Below the pieces are notes generated by a model. That model searched no databases. It saw only the letters and a list, made by a program, of their open reading frames with translations, and was not told where the DNA came from. Shown here piece by piece: positions 20,301-26,886 of a DNA stretch of 64,000 bases. The translations under genes and the position numbers were made by a program. Within the stretch, counting starts at the first letter, position 1, and each line of letters begins with the position of its first letter. This DNA comes from Uranotaenia lowii (Eukaryota; Arthropoda; Insecta; Diptera; Culicidae): positions 374,732,813 to 374,796,812 of the forward strand of contig NC_073692.1 in the NCBI RefSeq assembly GCF_029784155.1, in the 5' to 3' direction.

Positions 20301-22438
20301 CTACAAGTTCTCGCTTGTGGGGCGGACCACGCTAAGCCTACTAATGTGTGGTGGTAGATGCAACTCTATCTGTATCTACCACTTCATGGTAGTAGGCTCG
20401 TGAGGAACAAAAATTTGGTATGTGATGGTAATGCTTCTAGACAAATTCTACCCGCTCATTTTCACCATTTTTCATTTCTTCTAACCTTCTATCCATCTAT
20501 ATAAAAATTTCATAATCTTTAGATGTCCCTACTAAAAAGGACATCACTTTTCACCGCTAGGCCGATCAATCAAAGTAACAAACAAAAATTACGGTGGTTA
20601 ATCTCTTCATAAAATTGCTTTTGCTGTTAATTACGGTTCAAAAATAACCATTTTTTACTTCTCCACTCTTTCTGGTTAGGTTTGAAAAATAAGGTCAAAA
20701 ATGGTTATTTTTGAATCTTAAATGGTTTAATAGTTTCTAGCGTGCACGTGTGTGTCTGACGTTTAACACGCTTAATTCTAAACACTCAAGTTTTGTTCTA
20801 ACTAATCCAATCAGTACACGCTCGAAATATTATTATCACAAATTTCTTAAAAATAACGCTACAGCAGTAGGAAGTGTGTAGCTGCTGTGTTGACAACAGT
20901 GAGCAATGAGTCCGGGGTTAGCAAGTAATTAAGTTTAATGAGTTTAAAAAATTTCGGTCATGATTGTAATGCGAGTTTTTGAGTTCTGTCGACATACCCT
21001 TCTAATACTGTTGGCTCAAATATTTAAAAGTGGATAAAAATGACATGAATCTTTCAAAATAAAAAAGACTTCTGTTTTCATTTTTCAGTGTAGAGGGGAG
21101 ATGTGTAGCCCATAATAACGAGTGTGACGCTCTCTTGACCGATAAGCTTTTTCTAGTCGACAATAAACCTCCATCTTTCTTATTACACAAATACACACAC
21201 GACGGCTGAGCTGTCATTACGTGAACCGTCGTCAGCTACTTTACAGTCTTCAGCGAGAGTGCGTCTGTATAATTTTTTTTAAGCAGTACCTTTTATGGGC
21301 GTTTTGATGTTAAAGTTAGTGGAGTACGGACCTTTTGTTCACTTACAGTGTATTGAATGTCAATAAAACATGGTGAAATCTGATTATTTGATTAATATGC
21401 GAATCGTATTGAATATAAAAATTGCTTTGCCGGTTAAAACTTCAGAATAAAGAGCCATCATTATACGTTTAATTTTTTTTAAGTTTTATTTATATGATTT
21501 TTATTTTTTAATATTCCAGGAAAGAGAAACCATTCTCCAAAGAGGCCCTGTGCCGACGAGTAGTCCTACTACCTTTAGGTATCGGCCTAGCTTTACTGTC
21601 GATCCAGCAGCTGAGTGGCATCGACGCGGTAATCTTTTTCACGGTGGAGATATTCCGATCCGCTGGAAGTTCCCTGGATGGGCACATCGCCACCATCATC
21701 GTTGGAGCGGTTCAGGTGCTGAGTAACTTTTCCGCCCTATTCGTGGTAGATCGAGCCGGTCGAAAACCGTTACTGATCAGTTCCGGTGTGATAATGTGCG
21801 CCTCGATGGCTTCCATGGGAGCTGCGTTTCATCTCAACTCGATCGGAAACACTTCCTTTGGGTACGAAATTTTTTATGTTAAGAGTATTGTAAATTAAAT
21901 TGATTTTTTTTTCTCTCAGATACCTCCCGGTGGTAAGCTTGATAGTATTCATGATCGGCTTTTCCGTAGGCTTCGGATGCATTCCCTTCCTACTTATGGG
22001 AGAACTCTTCCCAACGGCTCAAAGGAGTCTCCTCAGTTCCTTGGCTGGATCTTTTAACCTAGCTGTGATGTTCATTGTTATAAAAACCTATCATCCTCTT
22101 GAAGATGTAAGCGTCATCATGACCCTAACTGTTTATTGATATTACTGATATTCGATTATTCGATCAATCTACAGGCCATCACGACATCCGGAACCTTCTG
22201 GATGTACAGCGTCCTGTGTGCCTTGGGTGTCCTGTTTGTGATAACATGTGTGCCGGAAACGAAGGGCCGGGATCTGGAAAGCATACACAAGTTGTTCGAG
22301 AAACAGCAGGAGCCTGGGGCTAGTGTTGAAACGCCTTCTCCTCAGACGGCAACCGAGAAAGAAAAACGAGGCCACGAAAATCCAGTCATGAGTACGGCCG
22401 ATGAAATCACCAGTTGCAACAGTGATACCAAGCTTTAA
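5263..22438 (+). CDS. Facilitated trehalose transporter Tret1-like (SLC2/major facilitator sugar transporter), six coding exons
   Basis: Predicted 12-span plasma-membrane sugar porter of 501 residues, the usual length for the family. Tret1-type proteins carry trehalose or related sugars by facilitated diffusion. Exons are 5263-5304, 15782-16277, 16339-16513, 21520-21861, 21920-22106 and 22175-22438. Every junction is GT-AG and keeps the frame (phases 0, 1, 2, 2, 0). Family signatures in order: KIGRK in the TM2-3 loop (80-84); RMLSGFGAGLTLPSA and the following E (114-134); PQSPVWL after TM6 (190-196, usually PESPxWL); QQLSGIDAVIFF in TM7 (267-278); DRAGRKP in the TM8-9 loop (315-321); GFGCIPFLLMGELFP in TM10 (369-383); VPETKGR after TM12 (440-446). 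The Ser/Thr/Glu-rich C-terminal tail (from about 455) is probably cytoplasmic. The start was chosen because CGCCATGG is a strong initiation context and its 14 codons splice in frame onto TM1. A shorter isoform with another first exon is possible. Substrate cannot be read from the sequence: glucose or another hexose is equally open. Confidence 0.88.
5305..6193 (+). other. First coding intron, 5' part
   Basis: AT-rich intron sequence. An 83-codon plus frame at 5413-5664 has no recognisable features and overlaps another short frame. The only structure seen is a G-run/C-run hairpin at 5954-5983 just before the MITE copy at 6194. Confidence 0.6.
5954..5983. repeat. G-tract/C-tract hairpin
   Basis: A G-rich run (GGGGGAGGGGGG) is followed by TTAAA and nine C, so the two tracts can pair into a short hairpin. 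A C-rich run also occurs at about 8067-8079. Both may be end remnants of old repeats, which I could not classify. Confidence 0.5.
6194..7078 (+). mobile_element. TIR-bounded non-autonomous element with tRNA-like core, copy 1 (885 bp)
   Basis: Complete copy. The left end CCCAAGCAACCAAAAGT (6194-6210) is the exact reverse complement of the right end (7062-7078). AG flanks both sides (6192-6193 and 7079-7080), consistent with a 2-bp target duplication. Inside there is a direct repeat of about 85 bp (near 6283-6430, TTAGTGAACT... TGCAAAAGTGAT), then a repeat containing GGGCACAAAAGTGCT (near 6452-6530), then a tRNA-like segment at 6607-6677 followed by a T-run. No protein frame resembles a transposase or reverse transcriptase. 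It may be a MITE that captured a tRNA-derived SINE. Confidence 0.65.
6607..6677 (+). repeat. tRNA-derived (SINE-like) segment with A and B boxes
   Basis: The segment has TGGTAGCGTG (A-box-like, with the GG of the D loop at 6624-6625) and GGTTCGATCCC (B box, from 6657), spaced as in a tRNA gene. The acceptor stem pairs poorly when the T arm is aligned canonically, and a T-run follows at about 6680. It is therefore read as a tRNA-derived polymerase III promoter inside a mobile element, not as a working tRNA gene. Confidence 0.55.
7079..8283 (+). other. First coding intron between MITE copies 1 and 2
   Basis: No gene. At about 7370-7770 there is a block with recurring ACCCGGAT, GCCCGGAT and TCCCGGATAT motifs and related versions near its right end. 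It looks like an old dispersed repeat, but I could not find clean ends. A C homopolymer lies at about 8067-8079. Confidence 0.4.
8284..9061 (-). mobile_element. TIR-bounded element, copy 2 (inverted, one end truncated)
   Basis: Reverse-complement relative of copy 1. The outer end ACTTTTGGTTGCTTGGG is intact at 9045-9061. Similarity runs leftwards through the tRNA-like core (8618-8688) to TGCAGCTC at 8284-8291 and then stops, so the other TIR is missing. With copy 1 it forms a long imperfect inverted repeat around a 1.2-kb spacer. Confidence 0.65.
8618..8688 (-). repeat. tRNA-derived segment, inverted copy
   Basis: Minus-strand counterpart of 6607-6677, with the same A-box-like TGGTAGCGTG and B box GGTTCGATCCC and a downstream T-run on its own strand. 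A few substitutions separate the two copies. Confidence 0.55.
9062..9107 (+). mobile_element. LINE reverse transcriptase fragment between two MITE ends
   Basis: Only 46 bp remain. Read from 9064 the plus strand gives VDIDFAKALDCVPHN, which fits the DFxKAFDxVxH core of non-LTR retrotransposon reverse transcriptases (Jockey/R1/RTE-like; the family cannot be resolved). The piece is boxed in by the outer ends of MITE copies 2 and 3, so it is the leftover of the sequence they entered. It has no function. Confidence 0.55.
9108..9445 (+). mobile_element. TIR-bounded element, copy 3 (truncated at the tRNA-like core)
   Basis: Starts with CCCAAGCAATCAAAAGT at 9108 and follows copy 1 through both internal repeats. 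It then stops abruptly at CTAGGCGTGGTC (9445), inside the start of the tRNA-like region. It faces copy 2 head to head across the 46-bp LINE scrap. Confidence 0.65.
9446..10632 (+). other. First coding intron, AT-rich, nothing recognised
   Basis: Very AT-rich sequence with several A and T homopolymers and no long frames, motifs or clear repeats. A TTAA at 10629-10632 forms the left target site of the next element. Confidence 0.6.
10633..12850. mobile_element. Candidate piggyBac-like non-autonomous element (2218 bp)
   Basis: TTAA flanks both sides (10629-10632 and 12851-12854), as piggyBac elements require. The ends start CCCTTCATTTCAT at 10633 and, on the other strand, CCTTTCGTTTCAT ending at 12850, matching at 11 of 13 positions. 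The interior has no transposase-like frame. A 60-codon minus frame at 11350-11532 looks accidental. Near-palindromic TTGCAAATTTGCAA-type motifs recur at about 10766, 12473 and 12819. TTAA is common in AT-rich DNA and the inverted repeat is short and imperfect, so a chance match is possible. Confidence 0.42.
12476..12829. repeat. Perfect 23-bp inverted repeat (stem-loop)
   Basis: The 23 bp at 12476-12498 are the exact reverse complement of 12807-12829, with about 308 bp between. The arm core is GCAACAATTAATTAAAG. A third, less exact copy lies at about 10757-10780. It may be an internal part of the piggyBac-like element or a nested foldback. Confidence 0.6.
12855..15781 (+). other. First coding intron, 3' part
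   Basis: AT-rich intron sequence ending at the exon 2 acceptor. Two stretches (about 13975-14230 and 14955-15235) are less AT-rich and carry short frames of 82 and 85 codons on the minus strand, with no domain that I can name. They may be old repeat fragments. No RNA gene was seen. Confidence 0.45.
15782..16277 (+). CDS. Transporter coding exon 2 (TM1 to TM6)
   Basis: The acceptor is TTTTCCTTGCAG and the donor is T|GTGAGA. It encodes residues 15-179 plus the first base of Cys180. This covers TM1, the extracellular loop, TM2, the KIGRK loop, TM3-TM5 and the start of TM6. GC content rises sharply against the flanking intron. Confidence 0.93.
16339..16513 (+). CDS. Transporter coding exon 3 (end of TM6, PQSPVWL, central loop)
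   Basis: The acceptor is CAATTTGCAG and the donor is GAAAA|GTAAGT. It encodes residues 180-237 and two bases of Lys238. It contains the PQSPVWL variant of the PESP motif and most of the large cytoplasmic loop. The 61-bp intron before it is of usual insect size. Confidence 0.92.
16514..17076 (+). other. Third coding intron, 5' part
   Basis: Begins at the exon 3 donor. AT-rich, with no gene or clear repeat recognised before the GC-rich open frame that starts at 17077. Confidence 0.55.
17077..18433 (+). pseudogene. Open frame split by a MITE inside the transporter's third coding intron (unrecognised product)
   Basis: A plus-strand frame is open from 17077 to 17250, where the MITE begins, and continues in the same register from 18236 to a TGA at 18431-18433 if the element and one copy of its TT duplication are ignored. 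The two parts total about 123 codons. The segments next to the MITE (about 17140-17250 and 18236-18330) are GC-rich with mostly G or C at third positions, unlike the intron around them. The left part includes EHLVFWQPCLAALLYGC and the right part GHATADRLAKGRF. I do not recognise the protein. It could be a broken nested gene, a former transporter exon or a captured sequence, or chance: the minus strand of the same segments is also open. The transporter reads through without it, since exon 3 joins exon 4 in frame. Confidence 0.3.
17251..18233. mobile_element. MITE with 12-bp TIRs and TT duplication (983 bp)
   Basis: The left end CCCAGACAACCA (17251-17262) is the exact reverse complement of TGGTTGTCTGGG (18222-18233). 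TT lies immediately outside both ends (17249-17250, 18234-18235). The ends resemble those of the element at 6194-7078 (CCCAAGCAACCA), which also shows a 2-bp duplication. The interior is AT-rich with many CGTAT and TCGTA motifs and no transposase frame. A relic of its right side occurs at 792-840. Confidence 0.65.
18434..19553 (+). other. Third coding intron between the split frame and the foldback element
   Basis: No gene recognised. A 101-codon plus frame (18557-18862) is Phe-rich and runs through a block with repeated AACCATTTT motifs; it is probably repeat-derived. TTCAAAAATAACCATTTT at 18716-18733 is the same as an arm of the hairpin at 20637-20715. Confidence 0.45.
19554..20049. mobile_element. 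Foldback element with perfect 107-bp inverted arms
   Basis: The left arm 19554-19660 and right arm 19943-20049 read as exact reverse complements over 107 bp. They begin GTTACTTTGATTGATCGG and contain the inner motif GATGTCCTTTTTAGTAGGG. The 282-bp centre has further pairings (GTCCGC with GCGGAC; AGCCTACTA with TAGTAGGCT; TGGTAGAT with ATCTACCA), so most of the element could fold. No protein frame. Perfect arms suggest recent origin or gene conversion between arms. Confidence 0.7.
20192..20616. repeat. Partial tandem duplicate of the foldback element (530-bp period)
   Basis: 425 bp here appear identical to 19662-20086, offset by exactly 530 bp. The copy lacks the left arm but keeps the centre and the right arm (20473-20579), followed by the same ACGGTGGTTAATCTC flank. 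The short string ATTGCTTTTGCT occurs just left of the first element (19541-19552) and at the right end of the duplicate (20614-20625). Two identical 0.4-kb copies could be real and recent, or an assembly artefact. Confidence 0.75.
20637..20715. repeat. Small hairpin with 19-bp arms
   Basis: TTCAAAAATAACCATTTTT at 20637-20655 pairs exactly with 20697-20715 around a 41-bp loop. One arm sequence also occurs alone at 18716-18733, so this is probably a minute foldback repeat family. Confidence 0.6.
20716..21519 (+). other. Third coding intron, 3' end
   Basis: No gene or repeat recognised. It ends in a T-rich tract and the ATATTCCAG acceptor of exon 4. Confidence 0.6.
21520..21861 (+). CDS. Transporter coding exon 4 (TM7 to TM9)
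   Basis: The acceptor is ATATTCCAG and the donor GG|GTACGA. The phase-2 join to exon 3 restores Lys238 and gives VEKKEKPFSKEAL. It holds the QQLSG sugar-site motif of TM7 and DRAGRK. Confidence 0.93.
21920..22106 (+). CDS. Transporter coding exon 5 (TM10 and TM11)
   Basis: The acceptor is TTTCTCTCAG and the donor GAT|GTAAGC. It encodes residues 352 (split) to 414, with the GFGCIPFLLMGELFP motif. The intron before it is 58 bp. Confidence 0.92.
22175..22438 (+). CDS. Transporter coding exon 6 (TM12, PETKGR, C-terminal tail)
   Basis: The acceptor is AATCTACAG. It encodes residues 415-501 and the TAA stop. VPETKGRDLE marks the end of the sugar transporter domain, followed by a charged tail rich in Glu, Lys, Ser and Thr. 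Confidence 0.93.
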   Translation, partial: AITTSGTFWMYSVLCALGVLFVITCVPETKGRDLESIHKLFEKQQEPGASVETPSPQTATEKEKRGHENPVMSTADEITSCNSDTKL

Positions 22439-22605
22439 AGCAATTCCATTGACAAAGCCTCCTTACATACCACAAGTTGTTAGGTTATCTAAATTGGTAT
22501 TCATTCAAAACCAGCAAATTTGAAGCGGTGATTTTTTGCTTTAATTTATCGGTAGTTAGACGACCGGTAGAAATTATTTATAGAAATTATCCTCAAATGA
22601 AATGT

Positions 22606-22611
22606 AATAAA
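22606..22611 (+). terminator. Poly(A) signal of the transporter
   Basis: AATAAA lies 168 bases after the stop codon. It is the only canonical signal before the minisatellite, which gives a 3' UTR of roughly 190 bases. Confidence 0.6.
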
Positions 22612-22676
22612 TTATTTGAAAACTTTATAAGAGTTTTTATTTGGTGGGCACCAGTGGTTCAAAAACTTTCGAAAAA

Positions 22677-22808
22677 ATGACAAATATGACAAAAATGACA
22701 AAAATGACAAAAAATGACAAAAATGACAAAAATGACAAAAATGACAAAAATGAAAAAAATTACAAAAATGACAAAAATGCCAGAAATGACAAAAATGACA
22801 AAAATGAT
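22677..22808. repeat. 9-bp minisatellite (ACAAAAATG)n
   Basis: About 14 copies of a 9-bp unit with small length and base variants (for example ACAAATATG and GAAAAAAATT). The minus strand reads as an open Ile/Phe/Val-rich frame only because the unit length is a multiple of three. It lies just downstream of the transporter poly(A) signal. Confidence 0.9.
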
Positions 22809-22993
22809 TATTATTAAAATCATGACCACAAAAAATGTAAAAAAGTGGTGTAAAATCGTACTTTTCAATCAATGAATCGTCAAAATTGTTTAAGTTACAC
22901 CAGTTACATTTTGAAAAGAGGATTGGAAAGGTGACGTAATTTAGCACGCTTTCACTTTTGAGATCTTCAAAATATGGAACACATAATTTTCAA

Positions 22994-23091
22994 CGAGCAA
23001 GTCAAGTGAAACAGCGCGTAGTTCCCCAGGTTAGGTTGGTCCTGTGCCCGCCGCGCCGGTACTGTTACCGATCGCTGGACCGGTCTGCACA
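22994..23091 (+). repeat. 5' LTR (3' part only)
   Basis: Matches 26088-26185 at 93 of 98 positions and ends GGTCTGCACA immediately before the primer-binding site. The left boundary is an abrupt change to unrelated sequence. Confidence 0.72.
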
Positions 23092-23093
23092 TT

Positions 23094-23109
23094 TGGCGAC
23101 CGTGGCAGG
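23094..23109 (+). other. Primer-binding site, tRNA-Arg type
   Basis: TGGCGACCGTGGCAGG starts two bases after the LTR end. It is complementary, with one mismatch, to the 3' end of insect tRNA-Arg including CCA (established knowledge: 412/mdg1-type elements prime from tRNA-Arg). Confidence 0.7.
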
Positions 23110-25987
23110 TGTTTTCTCTCGGATCTGTATGATTCGGTTTTTAAGAAATGGAATCGAACCGAAAACGAAAATAAAACCGGGTTGAAGGTTCACGTGAAAA
23201 TTATTTACATCAAACGAGGTTAAAATAAAACGGGTGAACAATTACCCATTGCAAAAACACTAAGTGAGTAATTGAACATTACATTATGTGTAAAAGCTGA
23301 TGTTGCGAAAAGTAGTAGCTTTCGATGGTTTATGATTGCTATTTCGGAAAAAGTGAATATGAAAAAAGTGATGTTTGTGATGAATAAGCAATTTTACGAA
23401 TACGTTAACTGTAATTGTATGAAAAATACTTAAATTGACAAGTTGAGCGAGTCGTGAGGACAGCTTGAGCATGTTGATCGCAATTTCAAGCCAGTTGAGA
23501 GGACAGCTTGAAATTGAAAGGCGTGTTGAGAGGACAGCCTGAACATGTAAACGCGAATTTCATGCGAGTTGAGAGGACAGCTTGAAATTGATAGGCGAGT
23601 TAAGAGGACAGCCTAAACGTTTTGATTACAGTTTCAAGTGAGTTGAGAGGACAGCTTGAAATTGAAAAGGCGAGTTGAGAGGACAGCCTAAGCGTTTTGA
23701 TCACAATTTCAAGCGAGTTGAGAGGACAGCTTTAAATTGGATGGCGAGTTGAGAGGACTGCCAGTGCATATTGACGCTAAAAACAAGCGAGTTGAGAGGA
23801 CAGCTTGAAATTCCATGCCGAATTGAGAGGACCGCCAGTTCATATTGACGCGACAAACAAGCGAGTTGAGAGGACAGCTTGAAATTGGAAAGGCGAGTTG
23901 AGAGGACAACCTGAGTGTTTTGAATACAATTTAGAGGACAGATTGTAATTGGATGGTGAATTGGGAGGACCGCCAGTGCATATTGACGCGACTTTCAAAC
24001 GAGTTGAGATGACAGTCTGCGCACTATTGTGAATCCAAGCGAGAAAAGAGGACCATGCGAATTTCAAGCAAATTGAAGAAATTATCTGAATTATAGATTA
24101 ACAACCTTAGCGAGTTAAGAGAACGGCTTGGAATTGCGAGACGAGTACAGCCTTAATCCTTATCAAATTGTAAACCAAATAGGTTGGAAGAACAGTTTGT
24201 GATGAGAACGAACTACGATGTTCGAGGGAACAAGCTGGATAAAATTGTTAAATATAGAAGTTGAGATGACAAGATGAAATTAGAAAGCAAGTCGAGAAGA
24301 CAGCTTTGGTATTTTAAACAATTAATGATCAAGTAGAATTTGGGGACAGCTTGAGATACGAGGGAATAATGAAGCGAGTCAAGAGGTCAGCTAGAGTAAA
24401 TTGTTTTAAACTCCAAGTGCGTTGGGAGGACAGCTTGAAAAAACATATGGTGCGGAAAGTTTTATGATAGAAAAGTGTTAAAAGAATACCTGGACAGGAT
24501 GTTGAGAGAACACGATTTGTTTATAAGGGAAATTTATGATCCTCCGGATTGTGAGGACAGCTTAAGATGAGAGGGAACTGTGAACGTTTCGAAAGACAGC
24601 TTGGATTTATTATATTCAACTCCGGATGGAGAGTGCAGCTTCAAAATGAAAAAGTGTTTCGATAGCATAGCCATAGAATAAGGATCTCACTGAATTTAAA
24701 CAAGCGTTTTATTAGAACAGATTAAGATAAGAATAGATTCCAAGCTAAAGTCAACTAGCAATTATACAGCAAGTAAGATGAACACTGAACTGGAATAAAC
24801 TAGAAAGAAAATCCAAACAGATGATTTTCTGGGCCAAATAATTCATGTATGACAGTAAGAAACAATCCTCTATGCGAACGCGCTTGACTTATTTGAGAGG
24901 TAAGTAAAATTGATCCCAATAAGTTTTGATTAAATGATTAGTTAAAATTAGTTTAGTTAGTTAAAATTAAAATGGGTGTTGTTAGCAGCGAAAACCCTGA
25001 ACTGTGAGATGATAATATTTTGTTTCTTTCGCAGAGATTATTGAACGCGAATTTTTCAAATATTTGTAAAGTCCCTCTAATGCATTTGCGAGAGTTTTGC
25101 GATTTAGTTAAAGCAATACCTCGCTTTTAAATTAAGTTCAACATTCTTCATTTTGAAATTCGGACAAAAAGCAGTGAAAAATATGAGATATTGATTTACT
25201 CAATTGAACTTTGAGCTGTGTAAGCGTTGGATTAAAATATCGATCAATAGATTATGTTAACCGTGTATCGTCAACAAAAACATTTAGGCAAAACAAAAAC
25301 AAACGCTAGATGACTAGGCTTAAAACCATTACGATCCAACTTGCCTGTATAGTGTGACTTTTTTTTACCTCGTTCAGAACATGGTAATTTTTCTTGTGCT
25401 TGGAAATACTTTTTTCTGATCGTGTAATATTATGGATGACGTTCAGATTATACTGTGGATTTACACAGTTTTATGCAACGTGGTTTTACACTATTTTATG
25501 GAGAGGTTATTCAAGAAGGTTAATAGATGAATTAATGGGCAGTTTTATTAAATTTTCTCTCTGTCTCCGATTTCCCTAAACTACTGCACAGTTCACGAAA
25601 TAATTGTCGCTAAAATTCCGAATATTCTCATCGCTAACTAGTCGGTGATTAACAGGGGAAAGTTTTTAAAATCATTTCGTTCTACAAAGGTCGGGGAAAG
25701 GTGTAATTGAAATATGAAAGCATCGGCCGCGCATGTATCCAGTTCTGTTTAGATGTTTAGTTTACATCAGCTCATTGGTAAGTTTCATGGTTCAGCCAAG
25801 TAAACGTTTTCTAAATAAAAGCGAGCTTGTTTGAAGTAGTGAACTCACATCGTGCGTGAAAATCATTGTTTCTTTTATGGGAAACGCACACTTTATATGC
25901 AATAGCGTTTTTCTGCGTTCAAAAACTTTGTTTTTGAAAATTAACTTAAAAGAAACGAACTTGAAATATTTTTCATGTATTTTATTT
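23110..25987 (+). other. Internal region of the LTR element without coding capacity
   Basis: No frame resembles gag, protease, reverse transcriptase or integrase. The first 330 bp are a plain leader, followed by the degenerate minisatellite to about 24640 and then AT-rich filler. Two minus-strand frames (23709-23909, 23840-24067) are by-products of the minisatellite. Confidence 0.6.
23440..24640 (+). repeat. Degenerate minisatellite, about 74-bp period, in the LTR element leader
   Basis: GAGTTGAGAGG recurs at 23566, 23640, 23715, 23789 and 23863, a spacing of 74-75 bp. Each period contains a second, similar half-site (GTTGAGAGGACAGCCT), so the unit is itself an old dimer. Copies beyond about 24070 are increasingly diverged but keep the GAGGACAGCTTG core. 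Confidence 0.8.
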
Positions 25988-26002
25988 GGAATAGGAGGGG
26001 GA
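25988..26002 (+). other. Polypurine tract
   Basis: GGAATAGGAGGGGGA directly abuts the TG that opens the 3' LTR, the expected place for plus-strand primer formation in an LTR element. One T interrupts the purines. Confidence 0.6.
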
Positions 26003-26185
26003 TGAGTGGATGGATTAAACCGCCCCTTGATAGTTCATCACGAGCGTGCACGTCGGCCAGTCAGCCAGTCAGCGAGTACGACCCGAGCGAGCAAGTCGAG
26101 TGAAACAGCGCGTAGTTCCCCCGGTTAGGTTGGTCTTGTGCCCGCCGCGCCGGTACTGTTACCGATTGCCGGACCGGTCTGCACA
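26003..26185 (+). repeat. 3' LTR, complete (183 bp)
   Basis: Begins TGAGTGGATGG and ends GGTCTGCACA. It contains CAGTCAGCCAGTCAGCGAG, an initiator-like TCAGTC/TCAGC cluster that could be its transcription start. A short frame across it (26046-26279) is not a gene. Confidence 0.7.
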
Positions 26186-26860
26186 CTGTTTTTCGAACCT
26201 TTTGTCAATTTGCAATTTCTCAGATTTTCGAAGACTTAAATTCATCATTGCACTAGATTTTAACGCAAGATTTCCGTAACAAACTTGTATTCACTAGAAT
26301 GGCAATTTCATACCGACTCTAGTGGTATATTTACATTGGCGCTGCAATACTCTACAACAATATGATAAATATAATACTAAAAGTAAATCCAGAAAATTTA
26401 GGTTTCCGAAACTATAAATTTTGCAAAATTGGTTGAGAAACAAGAGAGGTATAGCGATTTCAAGCGAGGAGCATCAAATCGACACTTAAGTTCTGATTAG
26501 GGAGTTTTTTCCTGAGATTTCAGGGTGCGTCCTGAAATTGGGGTCCCCAAAGATTTTTTTTATTTGGATGCATCCGAATAATATTACAAGCTGTCAAACT
26601 TCCAATAGTGTCAAATGGACACTCAAGAGCGGATTAGGGTTGGATAACAACAAACTCACTTGACTTTAAAAAGGCTCAAGATATGATTGGCAAATAATTA
26701 GTGTTTTGCCTGCCTGAAATTCTAATAATTGTTCATGTTCCTCCAGGTCATGAGTGTTCTGCGAGTCCTATGTGACTAATAACTTGTTGACCAACTTTGC
26801 ATTTGCTTGGATCAATACTTCAGGAAAACAATTGAAAGTAGTTTTCAAAATACGAAAATT
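26186..26860. other. Intergenic sequence between the LTR element and the lipase
   Basis: No gene, RNA or clear repeat recognised. It lies downstream of both converging genes. Confidence 0.6.
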
Positions 26861-26866
26861 TTTATT
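26861..26866 (-). terminator. Poly(A) signal of the lipase
   Basis: AATAAA on the minus strand (TTTATT on plus), 20 bases after the stop codon, giving a very short 3' UTR. Confidence 0.65.
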
Positions 26867-26886
26867 TTCTATGTATCAATTCCATT

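Larger units (their letters stand above)
22994..26185 (+). mobile_element. Non-autonomous LTR retrotransposon (about 3.2 kb, 5' LTR truncated)
   Basis: Parts in order: the last 98 bp of a 5' LTR (22994-23091), a tRNA-Arg-type primer-binding site (23094-23109), 2.9 kb without gag or pol frames, a polypurine tract (25988-26002), and a 183-bp 3' LTR that begins TG and ends CA (26003-26185). The 98 bp shared by the LTRs differ at five positions with no gaps, so the insertion is not very recent. The first 85 bp of the 5' LTR are missing, so no target duplication can be checked. With no coding capacity it would depend on proteins of an intact relative. It fits the TRIM/LARD type of element. Confidence 0.7.

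Noticed and set aside
22612..22947. Ile/Phe-rich membrane protein on the minus strand
   Set aside because: This is a reading of the 9-bp minisatellite, whose unit length keeps any frame open.
23709..24067. Repeat-containing protein on the minus strand of the LTR element
   Set aside because: The frames follow the minisatellite, lack a stable register and fall inside a mobile element.
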